Part shown: one piece after another, positions 1 through 7,542 of the stretch
Position numbering within the stretch: position 1 is the first letter of the stretch
How the letters are laid out: each line of letters starts with the position of its first letter
Origin: Chitinophaga tropicalis
GTDB lineage: Bacteria; Bacteroidota; Bacteroidia; Chitinophagales; Chitinophagaceae
Direction: 5' to 3'
Assembly: GCF_009758205.1 (NCBI RefSeq)
Contig: NZ_WRXN01000005.1
Coordinates: 467,035 to 531,034, forward strand
DNA length: 64,000 bases
Notes under the pieces: model-generated
Told to the model about the DNA's origin: nothing
Databases searched by the model: none
What the model saw: only the letters and a program-made list of their open reading frames with translations
Translations under genes and position numbers: made by a program

Positions 1-331
1 GAGTCTGTGCAGGTACGGCTATTTCCGTCAGCGGCTGTATGCAGACAGTACTGTGCATAAAAGGTTGTTCCGGAGGCTGGTAAACAATGTAACCGCACTT
101 CTGGAGGGTTCTGAGACTGACATTGTATGTCTTACCAGAACCGATGCGGGAGAGCTTCATGGCGTCATTCCGCCGCACGGCAAAAGGGTTCTTAAAGTGC
201 CAGTTGTTCCAGATATGGAATAGTGCCAGGTACAATGCCACATCGGTTGAACTGAGGCGATGATCGTTACGGGTACGCTGGTAAAAAGCATTCAGGTGCC
301 CGATATAGTTTATTGCGGACGGGGTACCCAT
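1..331 (-). CDS. Winged-helix DNA-binding protein, partial (runs off the left edge)
   Basis: An open frame starts at ATG 331 on the minus strand and is still open at base 1, so about 110 N-terminal residues are visible. The protein begins MGTPSAINYIGHLNAF and has a compact, basic, helical region with a segment (KLSRIGSGKTYNVSLRTL) shaped like the recognition part of a winged helix. I recall similar short proteins in accessory regions of Bacteroidota genomes, so a replisome-organiser or regulator role in a mobile element is plausible but inferred. Its start overlaps the end of the upstream small gene by 22 bp in another frame, which suggests translational coupling. Confidence 0.6.
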   Translation of the reverse strand, partial: MGTPSAINYIGHLNAFYQRTRNDHRLSSTDVALYLALFHIWNNWHFKNPFAVRRNDAMKLSRIGSGKTYNVSLRTLQKCGYIVYQPPEQPFMHSTVCIQPLTEIAVPAQT

Positions 332-534
332 AGGACAAGTGTTTTTTTAGTGCTGTGAGGAATAACACGGTTGCCGTGCATAACATAGCTGGTGGTCTCA
401 GTTACTGTGACCATTTCAAGTAATTGACGAGCCTTACTTCTGTTTTGGGGATGGGTTAAACTCTGGGAATCCAGGAGGGCCTGCACCTCTTTCAGCGACA
501 AGGTTTCATTCAATGGTGTTAACTTGTTTTTCAT
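310..534 (-). CDS. Small protein of unknown function (74 aa)
   Basis: The frame is open from 621, but the ATG at 534 (MKNKLTPLNETLSLKEV) is the likely start: the upstream part is hydrophobic and cysteine-rich, unlike the rest, and lies over AT-rich DNA. The protein is charged, with no signal peptide or membrane segment, and a helical first half (KEVQALLDSQ). It is followed, with a 22-bp overlap, by the winged-helix gene, so the two form a small leftward operon. I do not recognise a family. It may be a small accessory regulator of the same mobile element. Confidence 0.5.
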   Translation of the reverse strand: MKNKLTPLNETLSLKEVQALLDSQSLTHPQNRSKARQLLEMVTVTETTSYVMHGNRVIPHSTKKTLVLWVPRPQ

Positions 535-722
535 TTTTTGTGTTGTTGTTTGTTTTGTGATACAAAGGAACTGATAACAACAACACGAGAACAGTGGCAA
601 GGGTGGCACCACCCCTTTCAACTAATTAAATATCAATCAATTATTTTTTTAAAATTGTTTATAGCACGCCTTAAAATGATCTAACCGGGAGACTGTTTTA
701 AGATATACAAGGCAAAAAAAAT

Positions 723-770
723 GCTCCCAAAAAAGAGTTTTGCTTTCCGGCAAAACTCTTTTTTGGGAGC
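723..770 (-). terminator. Strong rho-independent terminator (21-bp perfect stem)
   Basis: Bases 723-743 and 750-770 form a perfect 21-bp inverted repeat with a 6-nt loop. Read on the minus strand it is followed by eight T residues, so it should terminate the leftward gene that ends at 819. Confidence 0.85.
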
Positions 771-780
771 AGGAGGAAAT

Positions 781-795
781 GGCCTGCGGCCAGCT
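781..795. repeat. Dispersed GGCCTGCGGCCAGCT palindromic repeat, copy 1
   Basis: This 15-bp sequence contains GGCC-TGC-GGCC, a small hairpin, and is followed by AAAAATTC. Near-identical copies occur at 3698 and 23695, each just beyond the stop codon of a minus-strand gene. It looks like a REP-type intergenic element. Confidence 0.55.
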
Positions 796-818
796 AAAAA
801 TTCATACTGATATACTGT

Positions 819-1775
819 CTATTTCAAGTAGTTTAACAGCCCCAGCAGTTTATTTCTCAGAGATGTTATAACACCGGTATCGCCTATATACATCTTATTC
901 CGGAGACTGTGTGCAGCAATGGTCCCGTTTCGTTTGGAAGTAAAAAAATCAGCTACAAATTCTGACAGCTGGCTTTTGTTGTCATGGACAATCACCTTGC
1001 TATCGGATAACAGTTTAACGAAACAGCCTATTTCGGCGACGGACAGATTGGTTTCTATCTTAAAGCCGTCCCACTTACCTGCTTTTTTTTGAGGCTGTTC
1101 TTTTATGTTAAGCCTCCTTAAGGTTTCACAGTAATGCAGTTCCGTATCCAGCCATTTCAACGTCTGATCTTTGAGAGATTCATTTTCCGGGTTAAATCCT
1201 TTGTTTGCTTTTCCGGGCAACCGGGCTAATTTCTTTTGCAGCAGGATGATCTGCATCAACTTCTCATCAGGATCGTCTATGCACTCAATCTCTTTCTCCA
1301 TAAAGCCCGTGAAATAGTTTACGTATTTCCAGTGGTTGAAATTGATTGACTGTAACCGCAGATTCAGCTGGTAAACGGGATGCAGCTCTCCTTCTTCATC
1401 TGCCCCGGCAAAGAGCCAGAGCTCATCCAACAACATCCTGAGATAACCTGCCTCATAGAGCGTAACCTGTCTGTTGCCTGTATAATCAGTCTTAAAGGAA
1501 AAGAAAAGCTCCTCCAGGATATCTGAGAGTTCAGCGTCTATGCCTTTCCTGTCGAAAGTGTCCTGTATTGAGCTCCATCTGAACATCAGCTCATCGGACA
1601 ATGCAGGGATATCTTTTGCCGGTATCCTGCAGTCCGGATCTATAAACCGGGGGTATTCCCTGTGCAAAAAATTCAGGAGGTCCTGAAGGGTATTACAGAT
1701 AAATTGGAGAAAATGATTTATTTCCTGCTCCTTCGCAGCGTATATTCCCGCCGAGTAGGAGGCATCGTATGACAT
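819..1775 (-). CDS. RteC-like accessory protein (318 aa)
   Basis: A soluble protein starting at ATG 1775 and ending LLGLLNYLK. Its last third (roughly residues 235-315) has the arrangement I associate with the C-terminal region of RteC proteins from Bacteroidota conjugative elements: an F-x-x-x-x-S-V-A-E-I helix, then a KLL...VIVHDNKSQL segment, then FVADFFTSKRNGTIAAHSL. The rest is alpha-helical and acidic with no transmembrane segment. RteC regulates excision and transfer genes in Bacteroides elements; a similar role here is inference from weak similarity. The start lies 83 bp inside the upstream ORF, so a frameshifted longer gene is possible. A strong terminator follows the stop. Confidence 0.6.
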   Translation of the reverse strand: MSYDASYSAGIYAAKEQEINHFLQFICNTLQDLLNFLHREYPRFIDPDCRIPAKDIPALSDELMFRWSSIQDTFDRKGIDAELSDILEELFFSFKTDYTGNRQVTLYEAGYLRMLLDELWLFAGADEEGELHPVYQLNLRLQSINFNHWKYVNYFTGFMEKEIECIDDPDEKLMQIILLQKKLARLPGKANKGFNPENESLKDQTLKWLDTELHYCETLRRLNIKEQPQKKAGKWDGFKIETNLSVAEIGCFVKLLSDSKVIVHDNKSQLSEFVADFFTSKRNGTIAAHSLRNKMYIGDTGVITSLRNKLLGLLNYLK

Positions 1776-2016
1776 CGTCGATGAGCCGGGTTAATTCACG
1801 CTGACAAAACTGTATGTGCTGGCCGATCTGCTTTGCATCAGATATGCTTCCATACAAACGGGCGTTAAAGTTGCCAATGAAGTTGTTCCTGTAGGTTGTC
1901 AACTTAGTCGTGGTTGACTGAATAAAGCTGGCGGTTTCACCGCTGGAGGCTGTCAGGGTGTTCTTAAGATCAACATTGATAGTTTGGCTAAAGAACGATA
2001 AATCATCGTGTCGCAT
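1693..2016 (-). CDS. Small ORF overlapping the RteC-like gene (107 aa)
   Basis: Starts at ATG 2016, about 45 bp downstream of a -7-like box, and ends within the 5' part of the next gene with an 83-bp overlap in a different frame. Residues 1-85 look like a normal soluble polypeptide (MRHDDLSFFSQTINVDL, then a polar helical stretch); the last 20 residues, which lie in the overlap, look random. That pattern fits a single longer protein broken by a frameshift near 1760-1790, with the N-terminus here and the remainder in the 318-residue ORF. Two overlapping genes is the alternative. No family recognised. Confidence 0.4.
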   Translation of the reverse strand: MRHDDLSFFSQTINVDLKNTLTASSGETASFIQSTTTKLTTYRNNFIGNFNARLYGSISDAKQIGQHIQFCQRELTRLIDDVIRCLLLGGNIRCEGAGNKSFSPIYL

Positions 2017-2060
2017 ATTTATAATGATTGTGAAAAAATGCTCGTTTTTAGGGCTTTGCG

Positions 2061-2068
2061 CAAATTTA
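2061..2068 (-). promoter_or_regulatory. Bacteroidota -7 box TAAATTTG
   Basis: Minus-strand TAAATTTG matches the TAnnTTTG consensus and lies about 45 bp upstream of ATG 2016. No clear -33 TTG is seen in the adjacent poly-A/G stretch. Confidence 0.45.
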
Positions 2069-2263
2069 AGGGGGATAAGTGAAAAAAAAAACGGGGTAAA
2101 AAATAAATTCTCTATCTAGTAAGCTGCGCAAAAAGACTGCGCACTAATTGCTATATGAGATTTCCGGGCGCGACTGCTGCGCGACGGCGAGGAAGATTTT
2201 TTTGCGGCGGAATTTTTAATTTATTTTTTTAACTAAAAAAAAACGCGCGCGCGTGTTTCTCTC

Positions 2264-2292
2264 TTGTTTATAATTGTTTATATTGTTTATAA
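2264..2292. repeat. Three phased TTGTTTATAA repeats
   Basis: TTGTTTATAA, TTGTTTATAT and TTGTTTATAA begin at 2264, 2274 and 2283, a spacing of about one helical turn. They are very AT-rich and directly abut the 24-bp repeats, as a DNA unwinding element would. Confidence 0.65.
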
Positions 2293-2293
2293 A

Positions 2294-2407
2294 TGTGGTG
2301 CACTTTAGCACCGCAATGTGATGCACTTTGAGCACACATATGTGGCGCATTTTTGATACGCATATGTGTGGCTATTCTGCACCACGACGTGTGGCAAAAG
2401 TGGTACA
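2294..2407. repeat. Five 24-bp iteron-like direct repeats
   Basis: Units start at 2294, 2317, 2341, 2365 and 2390, each beginning TGTG and most continuing GYGCAYTTT with a downstream GCAC or CGCA. Units 1 and 2 contain internal dyads (GGTGC...GCACC, TGTGatGCAC...GCACACA). Units 4 and 5 are degenerate. The 23-25 bp period is typical of protein-binding iterons. Confidence 0.6.
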
Positions 2408-2529
2408 CGGGAAGAGAGAAATTAACAGGATATCCACATTCATCAAAATGAGATAAAAAGCTTACTTCATCTTTTCTTTTGCGATAATAGAACCGGGACA
2501 GTAATTAAATTTTCTATCATCTGTTATAA

Positions 2530-3648
2530 ATGACAAGAATCATCTTCAGTGCAACTTTTTTCGCATTGCTGTTCATCTCAGCAATAAGTTCTGCACAGCA
2601 AAATTTCCAATATGCCGATTCTGTAAGAAGGGCCAATCACATTCCTGAGCTTAGTTATGCGGTTATCAATGATAAAGCCATTTTAGAGACTTCTGCCCTT
2701 GGCCATCACTCGGTCAATCTGCCAGACACCGCAATGCTGAATGACCGGTTTCATATTGGTTCCAATACTAAAGCGATGACTGCTTTTATGATCGCAAAAT
2801 ATGTTGAAAAAGGTGCGCTGAGGTGGACTACGAAGTTCTTCGATATTTTCCCGGATTGGAAAAGGACTTCGCGAAAGGAATACTATGATATCACTCTTAA
2901 AGACCTGTTGTCTCACCGGGCGATGATTCAACCATTCCAGGGAGAGAATGATCCGGCTATTCCCGGTTTTAAGGGAACGAAACAGCAGCAGAGAAGACTA
3001 TTTGGAAAATTTGTGCTGCAGCAGGAGCCGGTAAAGCCAGATTCAACGCACCATTTTATCTATTCGAACGCAGGTTATACGCTGGCCACATTGATGATCG
3101 AAAAAGTTACTAACCAGACATGGGAACAATTAATGATCAATAGATTTAATCATGACCTGCACCTGAACATCGGCTTCTCCTGGCCGGAGAATCAGAAAAA
3201 TAAAGATACCTGGGGCCATACAGAAGAAAATGGGAAATTGGCGCCAGTGCCTTCAAATACAGATTATCACCTGGATTATACGGAACCGGCCGGCGACATT
3301 AATATCAGGCTGAAAGATTATATCAGGTTCATTCAGCTAAATCTTGATGGTTTAAAAGGACATAATAACTATCTGAAATCGTCCACCTATCATTTCATTC
3401 ACGAGGGCATTCCTGATTATTCCTTAGGATGGTTTAATGTTTATGAGAATGGCGACAGTTTTTCGACACATTCAGGCACCGCAGGAACTTACTACTCCCT
3501 TGTTCAGATAGATCGTAAAAAGGGTTTGGCATATATTATTCTTACCAATTCGTTTTCGGAAAACACAGTTAACAGCGTCAGACTAGTGATGAGACAACTC
3601 AAACATAGTTATAGCAATCACATGTATTCCGCAAAAGCTGGTTTTTGA
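2530..3648 (+). CDS. Secreted serine hydrolase, beta-lactamase/PBP-like
   Basis: A 372-residue protein with an N-terminal signal peptide ending around residue 22 (AISSAQQ). It has the three motifs of the penicillin-binding/class C beta-lactamase fold: SxxK at residues 78-81 (SNTK), YSN at 178-180 and HSG at 314-316 in place of KTG. EPAGDI near residue 252 matches the usual PAGG-type loop. Family members act as esterases, D-amino peptidases or beta-lactamases, and the sequence does not say which. The gene stands alone, with the origin-like region upstream and an ABC exporter on the opposite strand downstream. Confidence 0.85.
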   Translation: MTRIIFSATFFALLFISAISSAQQNFQYADSVRRANHIPELSYAVINDKAILETSALGHHSVNLPDTAMLNDRFHIGSNTKAMTAFMIAKYVEKGALRWTTKFFDIFPDWKRTSRKEYYDITLKDLLSHRAMIQPFQGENDPAIPGFKGTKQQQRRLFGKFVLQQEPVKPDSTHHFIYSNAGYTLATLMIEKVTNQTWEQLMINRFNHDLHLNIGFSWPENQKNKDTWGHTEENGKLAPVPSNTDYHLDYTEPAGDINIRLKDYIRFIQLNLDGLKGHNNYLKSSTYHFIHEGIPDYSLGWFNVYENGDSFSTHSGTAGTYYSLVQIDRKKGLAYIILTNSFSENTVNSVRLVMRQLKHSYSNHMYSAKAGF

Positions 3649-3697
3649 GAGAAGACTTTTTTACTGCATGCAGCTGATTTTTTAATAAGGGAGATTG

Positions 3698-3712
3698 GGC
3701 CTGCGGCCAGCT
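3698..3712. repeat. Dispersed GGCCTGCGGCCAGCT repeat, copy 2
   Basis: The same 15-bp palindromic element as at 781, again followed by a GAAATTC-like tail and sitting 22 bp beyond the stop of a minus-strand gene (ABC exporter). Confidence 0.55.
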
Positions 3713-3733
3713 GAAATTCCCACTGATGCGCAA

Positions 3734-5506
3734 CTAATGTTTCCCCATGGCATCTTTCTGATGTTTCCATAGTTCCTGGAAAATCAGGCTGTTGTTCAAC
3801 AGATGCTCAAAAGTGCCTTCATCTACAATACTTCCCTGCTGCAGTACATATACATAATCAAATTGCGCCAGCAGGTGCAGGCGATGAATGGAAGATATGA
3901 CTGCTTTATCTGCAAAGGCTTTGAATATTTTGTTGTAGATCATGGCTTCCGTTCTGGGATCTACACTGCTGGTTGGCTCGTCCAGCAACACGACTTCGCT
4001 TTCGCGAGCGGCGAGTATGCCACGGGCAAGAGCCAGCCGCTGTTTTTGTCCGCCGGAGAGGTTCACTCCTTTTTCACGTATATCAGATTCCAGTCCCAGG
4101 GGCAACTGTTTGACCACTTCTGTAAAATGTGCGCTTTCACATACCTCCTCGATATCTGTTTCGCTGAAAGGCAGGCCGAGGGTAACATTATAAGCGATAG
4201 TGTTCTCAAAGATCTCCGGCTCCTGCGGAAAGAGGGTCACCGTTTCATTGAGAGTGTCCAGGTCGTATGGTTTTCCATCCACCGTAAGCTCCATACCTGG
4301 CTGCGGATCATATAATCCTCTCAGTAATGACAAGAGCGTGCTTTTACCGCTACCACTCTCCCCTATCAGTGCAATACGTTTGCCACGGAATATCGTGATA
4401 TTCAGTCCGTGCAGGCTTTGCGGCGCATGTGCGGCATCATATTGTTCCCGGTGAGAAAAGTTCAGGTCTTTTATGCGGATAGACTGCCAGGTATCCGGCA
4501 GATCTGTAGGAGCATCAGGGCGGTGGTGTTGTTTAAAAGCCTCGTCAATATTGGAAGCCGTTTGTACGTAGGTGTTGTATTGAGTTATATCCGTATACTG
4601 CCAGGCAAAGTCATAAAACACGCTGGTGAACTGGTTCACGTATCCCAGTAAGGTAACCAGGCCTGCTACGTAAAACAACTTTCCCGGCTGCCAGTACTGC
4701 ATGATATACCCTACTGTTACTACGCAATAAATGATGGTTATCAGTATATCTGCTACGAACCATTTCCACTCATTGACCCGGATGTTCTTCTTAAACGGCG
4801 GCAGGATCTGGTGTACTTTAGCCAGGAGTCCGGTTTCCATGCTCTTTTCCAGCCTGAGGGTGATCACAGTCATGATATTGGAAAGACTGTCGAACAGGTT
4901 TGAAGATACCACATGTTCCTTTTCGTTTACCTCGTCCAGCGTGCGGATAAAAGGTTTATCAAATCTAAAAAGTACCCAGATGGTGATGACACCAAGCACA
5001 ACGCCGATAGTACCAAATAATGGTGAAAAGTATATAATGGCTGCTACGGAGAAAATGAGCTTGCCCACCGCCCGTAAATACATAAAGCCATGATCAAAAA
5101 AGTTCTTCAGTGCATCATATGCTTTACGTATACGATTAATTGTGGCGCCACTGTGATGGTCCTGGTGCCATTTTACCGGCAGATGTAATACCTGGTGATA
5201 CCGTTCCTGTAAAAAGTTACGGCTCAGGTTAAAAGCGAGCTCACGTTCCATAACGCGGGCCGGGCCGTGGAAAGACCATTCCAGCATTTTAAGGCCGAAA
5301 TAGCTGGCAGCGTATAAGAAGGCATAGTGCAGCACCTGCTGCGTATCCTGCTGGATCTTGCTGATAAACCATCCCAGCAGCACTGGATATAATGCGTAAA
5401 TAATAGCGGAAACTATAAACATGGCATATACCAGTACGTACTTCTTCCGTTCCTTCCGTGCGTACTTCCAGGCTGTACGTAACAGGGATATATATGGGTT
5501 TGCCAT
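3734..5506 (-). CDS. ABC exporter, fused permease and ATPase
   Basis: A 590-residue half-transporter with an N-terminal six-helix exporter domain (about residues 25-310) and a C-terminal nucleotide-binding domain: Walker A GESGSGKST at 382-390, Q-loop FPQEPEIF from 426, signature LSGGQ at 483-487, Walker B VVLLDE at 505-510, and an H-loop histidine in SSIHRL. Such half-transporters act as dimers in the inner membrane and export lipids, peptides or drugs. No substrate gene is adjacent, so the cargo is unknown. A -7 box (TATCTTTG) lies 25 bp upstream of the ATG. The gene appears monocistronic. Confidence 0.92.
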   Translation of the reverse strand: MANPYISLLRTAWKYARKERKKYVLVYAMFIVSAIIYALYPVLLGWFISKIQQDTQQVLHYAFLYAASYFGLKMLEWSFHGPARVMERELAFNLSRNFLQERYHQVLHLPVKWHQDHHSGATINRIRKAYDALKNFFDHGFMYLRAVGKLIFSVAAIIYFSPLFGTIGVVLGVITIWVLFRFDKPFIRTLDEVNEKEHVVSSNLFDSLSNIMTVITLRLEKSMETGLLAKVHQILPPFKKNIRVNEWKWFVADILITIIYCVVTVGYIMQYWQPGKLFYVAGLVTLLGYVNQFTSVFYDFAWQYTDITQYNTYVQTASNIDEAFKQHHRPDAPTDLPDTWQSIRIKDLNFSHREQYDAAHAPQSLHGLNITIFRGKRIALIGESGSGKSTLLSLLRGLYDPQPGMELTVDGKPYDLDTLNETVTLFPQEPEIFENTIAYNVTLGLPFSETDIEEVCESAHFTEVVKQLPLGLESDIREKGVNLSGGQKQRLALARGILAARESEVVLLDEPTSSVDPRTEAMIYNKIFKAFADKAVISSIHRLHLLAQFDYVYVLQQGSIVDEGTFEHLLNNSLIFQELWKHQKDAMGKH

Positions 5507-5530
5507 AGTATTAAAATCTTAAGTAAGATG

Positions 5531-5538
5531 CAAAGATA
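5531..5538 (-). promoter_or_regulatory. -7 box TATCTTTG for the ABC exporter
   Basis: Minus-strand TATCTTTG matches TAnnTTTG exactly and gives a leader of about 20 nt before ATG 5506. No TTG is found at the -33 distance. Confidence 0.5.
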
Positions 5539-5749
5539 TAAAATGGCATTTCTACTTTGTGTTATTTATAGCGGGTGGTGATAAGGTAACCTGGAAAAAT
5601 TGCCCAAAAATATCATACCGCTGATTAATGCAGAAATCTATTTATCTTGGTATAGATTTCATGTAGAACCTCAAGGAGATAAGATCGAGAGCCATTGCCA
5701 ATTATTATTCAGATTAACCTTAATTAAGTTACCATTTAATTGAATTACC

Positions 5750-7285
5750 ATGAAAACATTGCAACTATTCATTGCTATGCCGCTATGTGCGGTTATTCTT
5801 TCTATTGTGTCATGCAGTAAAGACGACAAAGACATTGCCGCCACTAACAGGGAAACTGTGGCGGGCACTTCTAAACAGGACAGGACCTTTATAGTGATTG
5901 CGCAGGAAGGAGAAAAAGCTGATAAGATCGCGGAAAGCCTGGAAGGCCTGAAAGCGGTCAACTACAAAGTAAAAGGTGTAGTTCCTGAACTGGGGCTTAT
6001 TTATGTACAGACGCCCGATCCTACTTTTCCTGAAAGAGCCAGAAAAATAACCGGCGTACAATCAGTTGTCATAGATATTAAGACCGACTGGCAGGTACCT
6101 GTTAAAATAGCTAAAGCGCCGGCAACAAAGTTAATCAGTAAACAGGCGGAAGCGTCGAAGTTAATACCTGCGCCAACGGGTGACCCTTATGGCGTATTAC
6201 AGTGGGATATGCAGTCTGTCAGCGCTTATGGCGCCTGGGCGAAAGGCTATAAGGGAAATGGCGCCAAAGTGGCGATACTGGATGGAGGCTTTCTGCTTAC
6301 TGACGGGCAGACAGCCTCCCAGGTTACTGACACGCTTAACCTGGTCCCGGATGAGCCCTTTGAGCCATTTCCAGCTCTCGGACAGCGCGAATATGTTAGC
6401 CGGGGCGCCTTCTCCGCCGGTATTATTGCAGCGGCTCATGATGGCAGGGAAGTAGTAGGTATTGCCCCGGAAGCGAAACTGATACTCATCAAGATCCTTT
6501 CCGATAACATAACGACACCTCAGGCTCCCTGGAGTACCCTGATAAATGGGATCTGTTATGCTGTTAAAAAAGGCGCTAACGTGATCCAGATGAATGTAGC
6601 AGGAAAACTGCCGCGTAAGACCTATACAGACGACAATGGCACTCCTTCCTATCCGGGAGATGACTATGAAGTGGTGTATGACCGTGACGTTAAAGACCTG
6701 GTCATTGCACTAAACCGCGCGACCATTTACGCCAACCTTCGCGGAGCTACACTTGTTGCCCCTGCAGGCGACGACCGTATCAACTTCGATACTGAGACAG
6801 ACTTTGCAATATACCCCGCTGCTGCCCTGGGGGTGCTTTGCATAGGATCTAACGGGCCTAATGGCTGGGGTATTAACAATGACACTTCCCTTTATGTTCC
6901 ATCATACTTTACAAATTATGGGAAGTCTTATGTTCGTTTCGGAGCACCGGGCGGGAATTACGATCCCCGGACCGATTTCAGCGCGTTTGCAGAGGTAGCC
7001 GGGTTTGCCAATTATGAATACCTCTTCAATTATGTGTACAACACTGGCTTCTATGTTCCTTCAGACGAGGGAAATTCTCCTTATTCATGGTGGGCTTATG
7101 GATCAGCACTGGCAGCTGCTCATGCAACGGGGGTAATTGCGCTGATATATGGTAAACATCCGTGGGCGAACTCAGTAATTGTAGATGCGATATTGAGACG
7201 ATCAGCTGATGATTATGGCGCGCCGGGGAAGGACCCTTATTTTGGATATGGCCAGATCAATGCTGAAAAGGCGTTGAGTTATTGA
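5750..7285 (+). CDS. S8/subtilisin-like lipoprotein, probable pseudoprotease
   Basis: A 511-residue protein with a lipobox (ILSIVSC, Cys22), an inhibitor-I9-like prodomain (about 45-115) and a subtilisin-fold domain (about 150-508). Aligning the core motifs by eye: the catalytic Asp is kept (VAILDGG, Asp178), but the His motif HGTHVAG is RGAFSAG (Phe221), the oxyanion Asn is Asp341 (APAGDD), and GTSMAAP is GSALAAAH (Ala453 at the Ser position). Structural landmarks such as GIAPEAKLILIKIL, YPAA and FGAPGG are intact, so the fold should be kept while peptidase activity is probably lost. A binding or scaffold role at the outer membrane is inferred. Monocistronic, with its own terminator. Confidence 0.82.
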   Translation: MKTLQLFIAMPLCAVILSIVSCSKDDKDIAATNRETVAGTSKQDRTFIVIAQEGEKADKIAESLEGLKAVNYKVKGVVPELGLIYVQTPDPTFPERARKITGVQSVVIDIKTDWQVPVKIAKAPATKLISKQAEASKLIPAPTGDPYGVLQWDMQSVSAYGAWAKGYKGNGAKVAILDGGFLLTDGQTASQVTDTLNLVPDEPFEPFPALGQREYVSRGAFSAGIIAAAHDGREVVGIAPEAKLILIKILSDNITTPQAPWSTLINGICYAVKKGANVIQMNVAGKLPRKTYTDDNGTPSYPGDDYEVVYDRDVKDLVIALNRATIYANLRGATLVAPAGDDRINFDTETDFAIYPAAALGVLCIGSNGPNGWGINNDTSLYVPSYFTNYGKSYVRFGAPGGNYDPRTDFSAFAEVAGFANYEYLFNYVYNTGFYVPSDEGNSPYSWWAYGSALAAAHATGVIALIYGKHPWANSVIVDAILRRSADDYGAPGKDPYFGYGQINAEKALSY

Positions 7286-7300
7286 TTTTATGCATATATT

Positions 7301-7326
7301 GATGCCGCAGAATGTTCTGCGGCATC
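7301..7326 (+). terminator. Hairpin terminator after the S8-like gene
   Basis: GATGCCGCAGAA (7301-7312) pairs perfectly with TTCTGCGGCATC (7315-7326) 15 bp after the stop. Only a short T-poor tail follows. Confidence 0.6.
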
Positions 7327-7542
7327 ATTGCCTGAAAAGTTAAATATGATTGAACGTTACACTGAAATACTGGTGCAACTCCGGGAACAAAGAATCTAAC
7401 TAAAAGAATTTTTATATGCTGAGGGGAGAGATACTCCTGATAAATTGGGTATATTTAGGATAATGCAGAAAAATGTAAGTACGGAAACTATCCACTAATC
7501 AGTCCTGATGAGACCCTTTTTTAAATTCTTAACCCTCAAAGT

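Larger units (their letters stand above)
2124..2440. other. Gene-free, origin-like region
   Basis: No gene is visible between 2017 and 2529. The stretch holds, in order: a CTGCGCA direct repeat (2124, 2137), a GCGCGAC direct repeat 11 bp apart (2168, 2179), a purely alternating ACGCGCGCGCGTG tract (2243-2255), three helically phased TTGTTTATAA repeats, about five 24-bp iteron-like units, and ATATCCACA at 2430-2438, one mismatch from a DnaA box. Iterons, an AT-rich unwinding element and a DnaA box together are the classic parts of an iteron-plasmid origin. That reading is inference; an operator array for the flanking genes would also fit. Confidence 0.45.

Noticed and set aside
2294..2407. CRISPR array
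   Set aside because: The repeats are contiguous with no unique spacers and are degenerate, and no cas gene is near.
3803..5093. Several plus-strand ORFs (60-170 codons)
   Set aside because: They lie opposite the well-supported ABC exporter gene, show no family features and have no start context.
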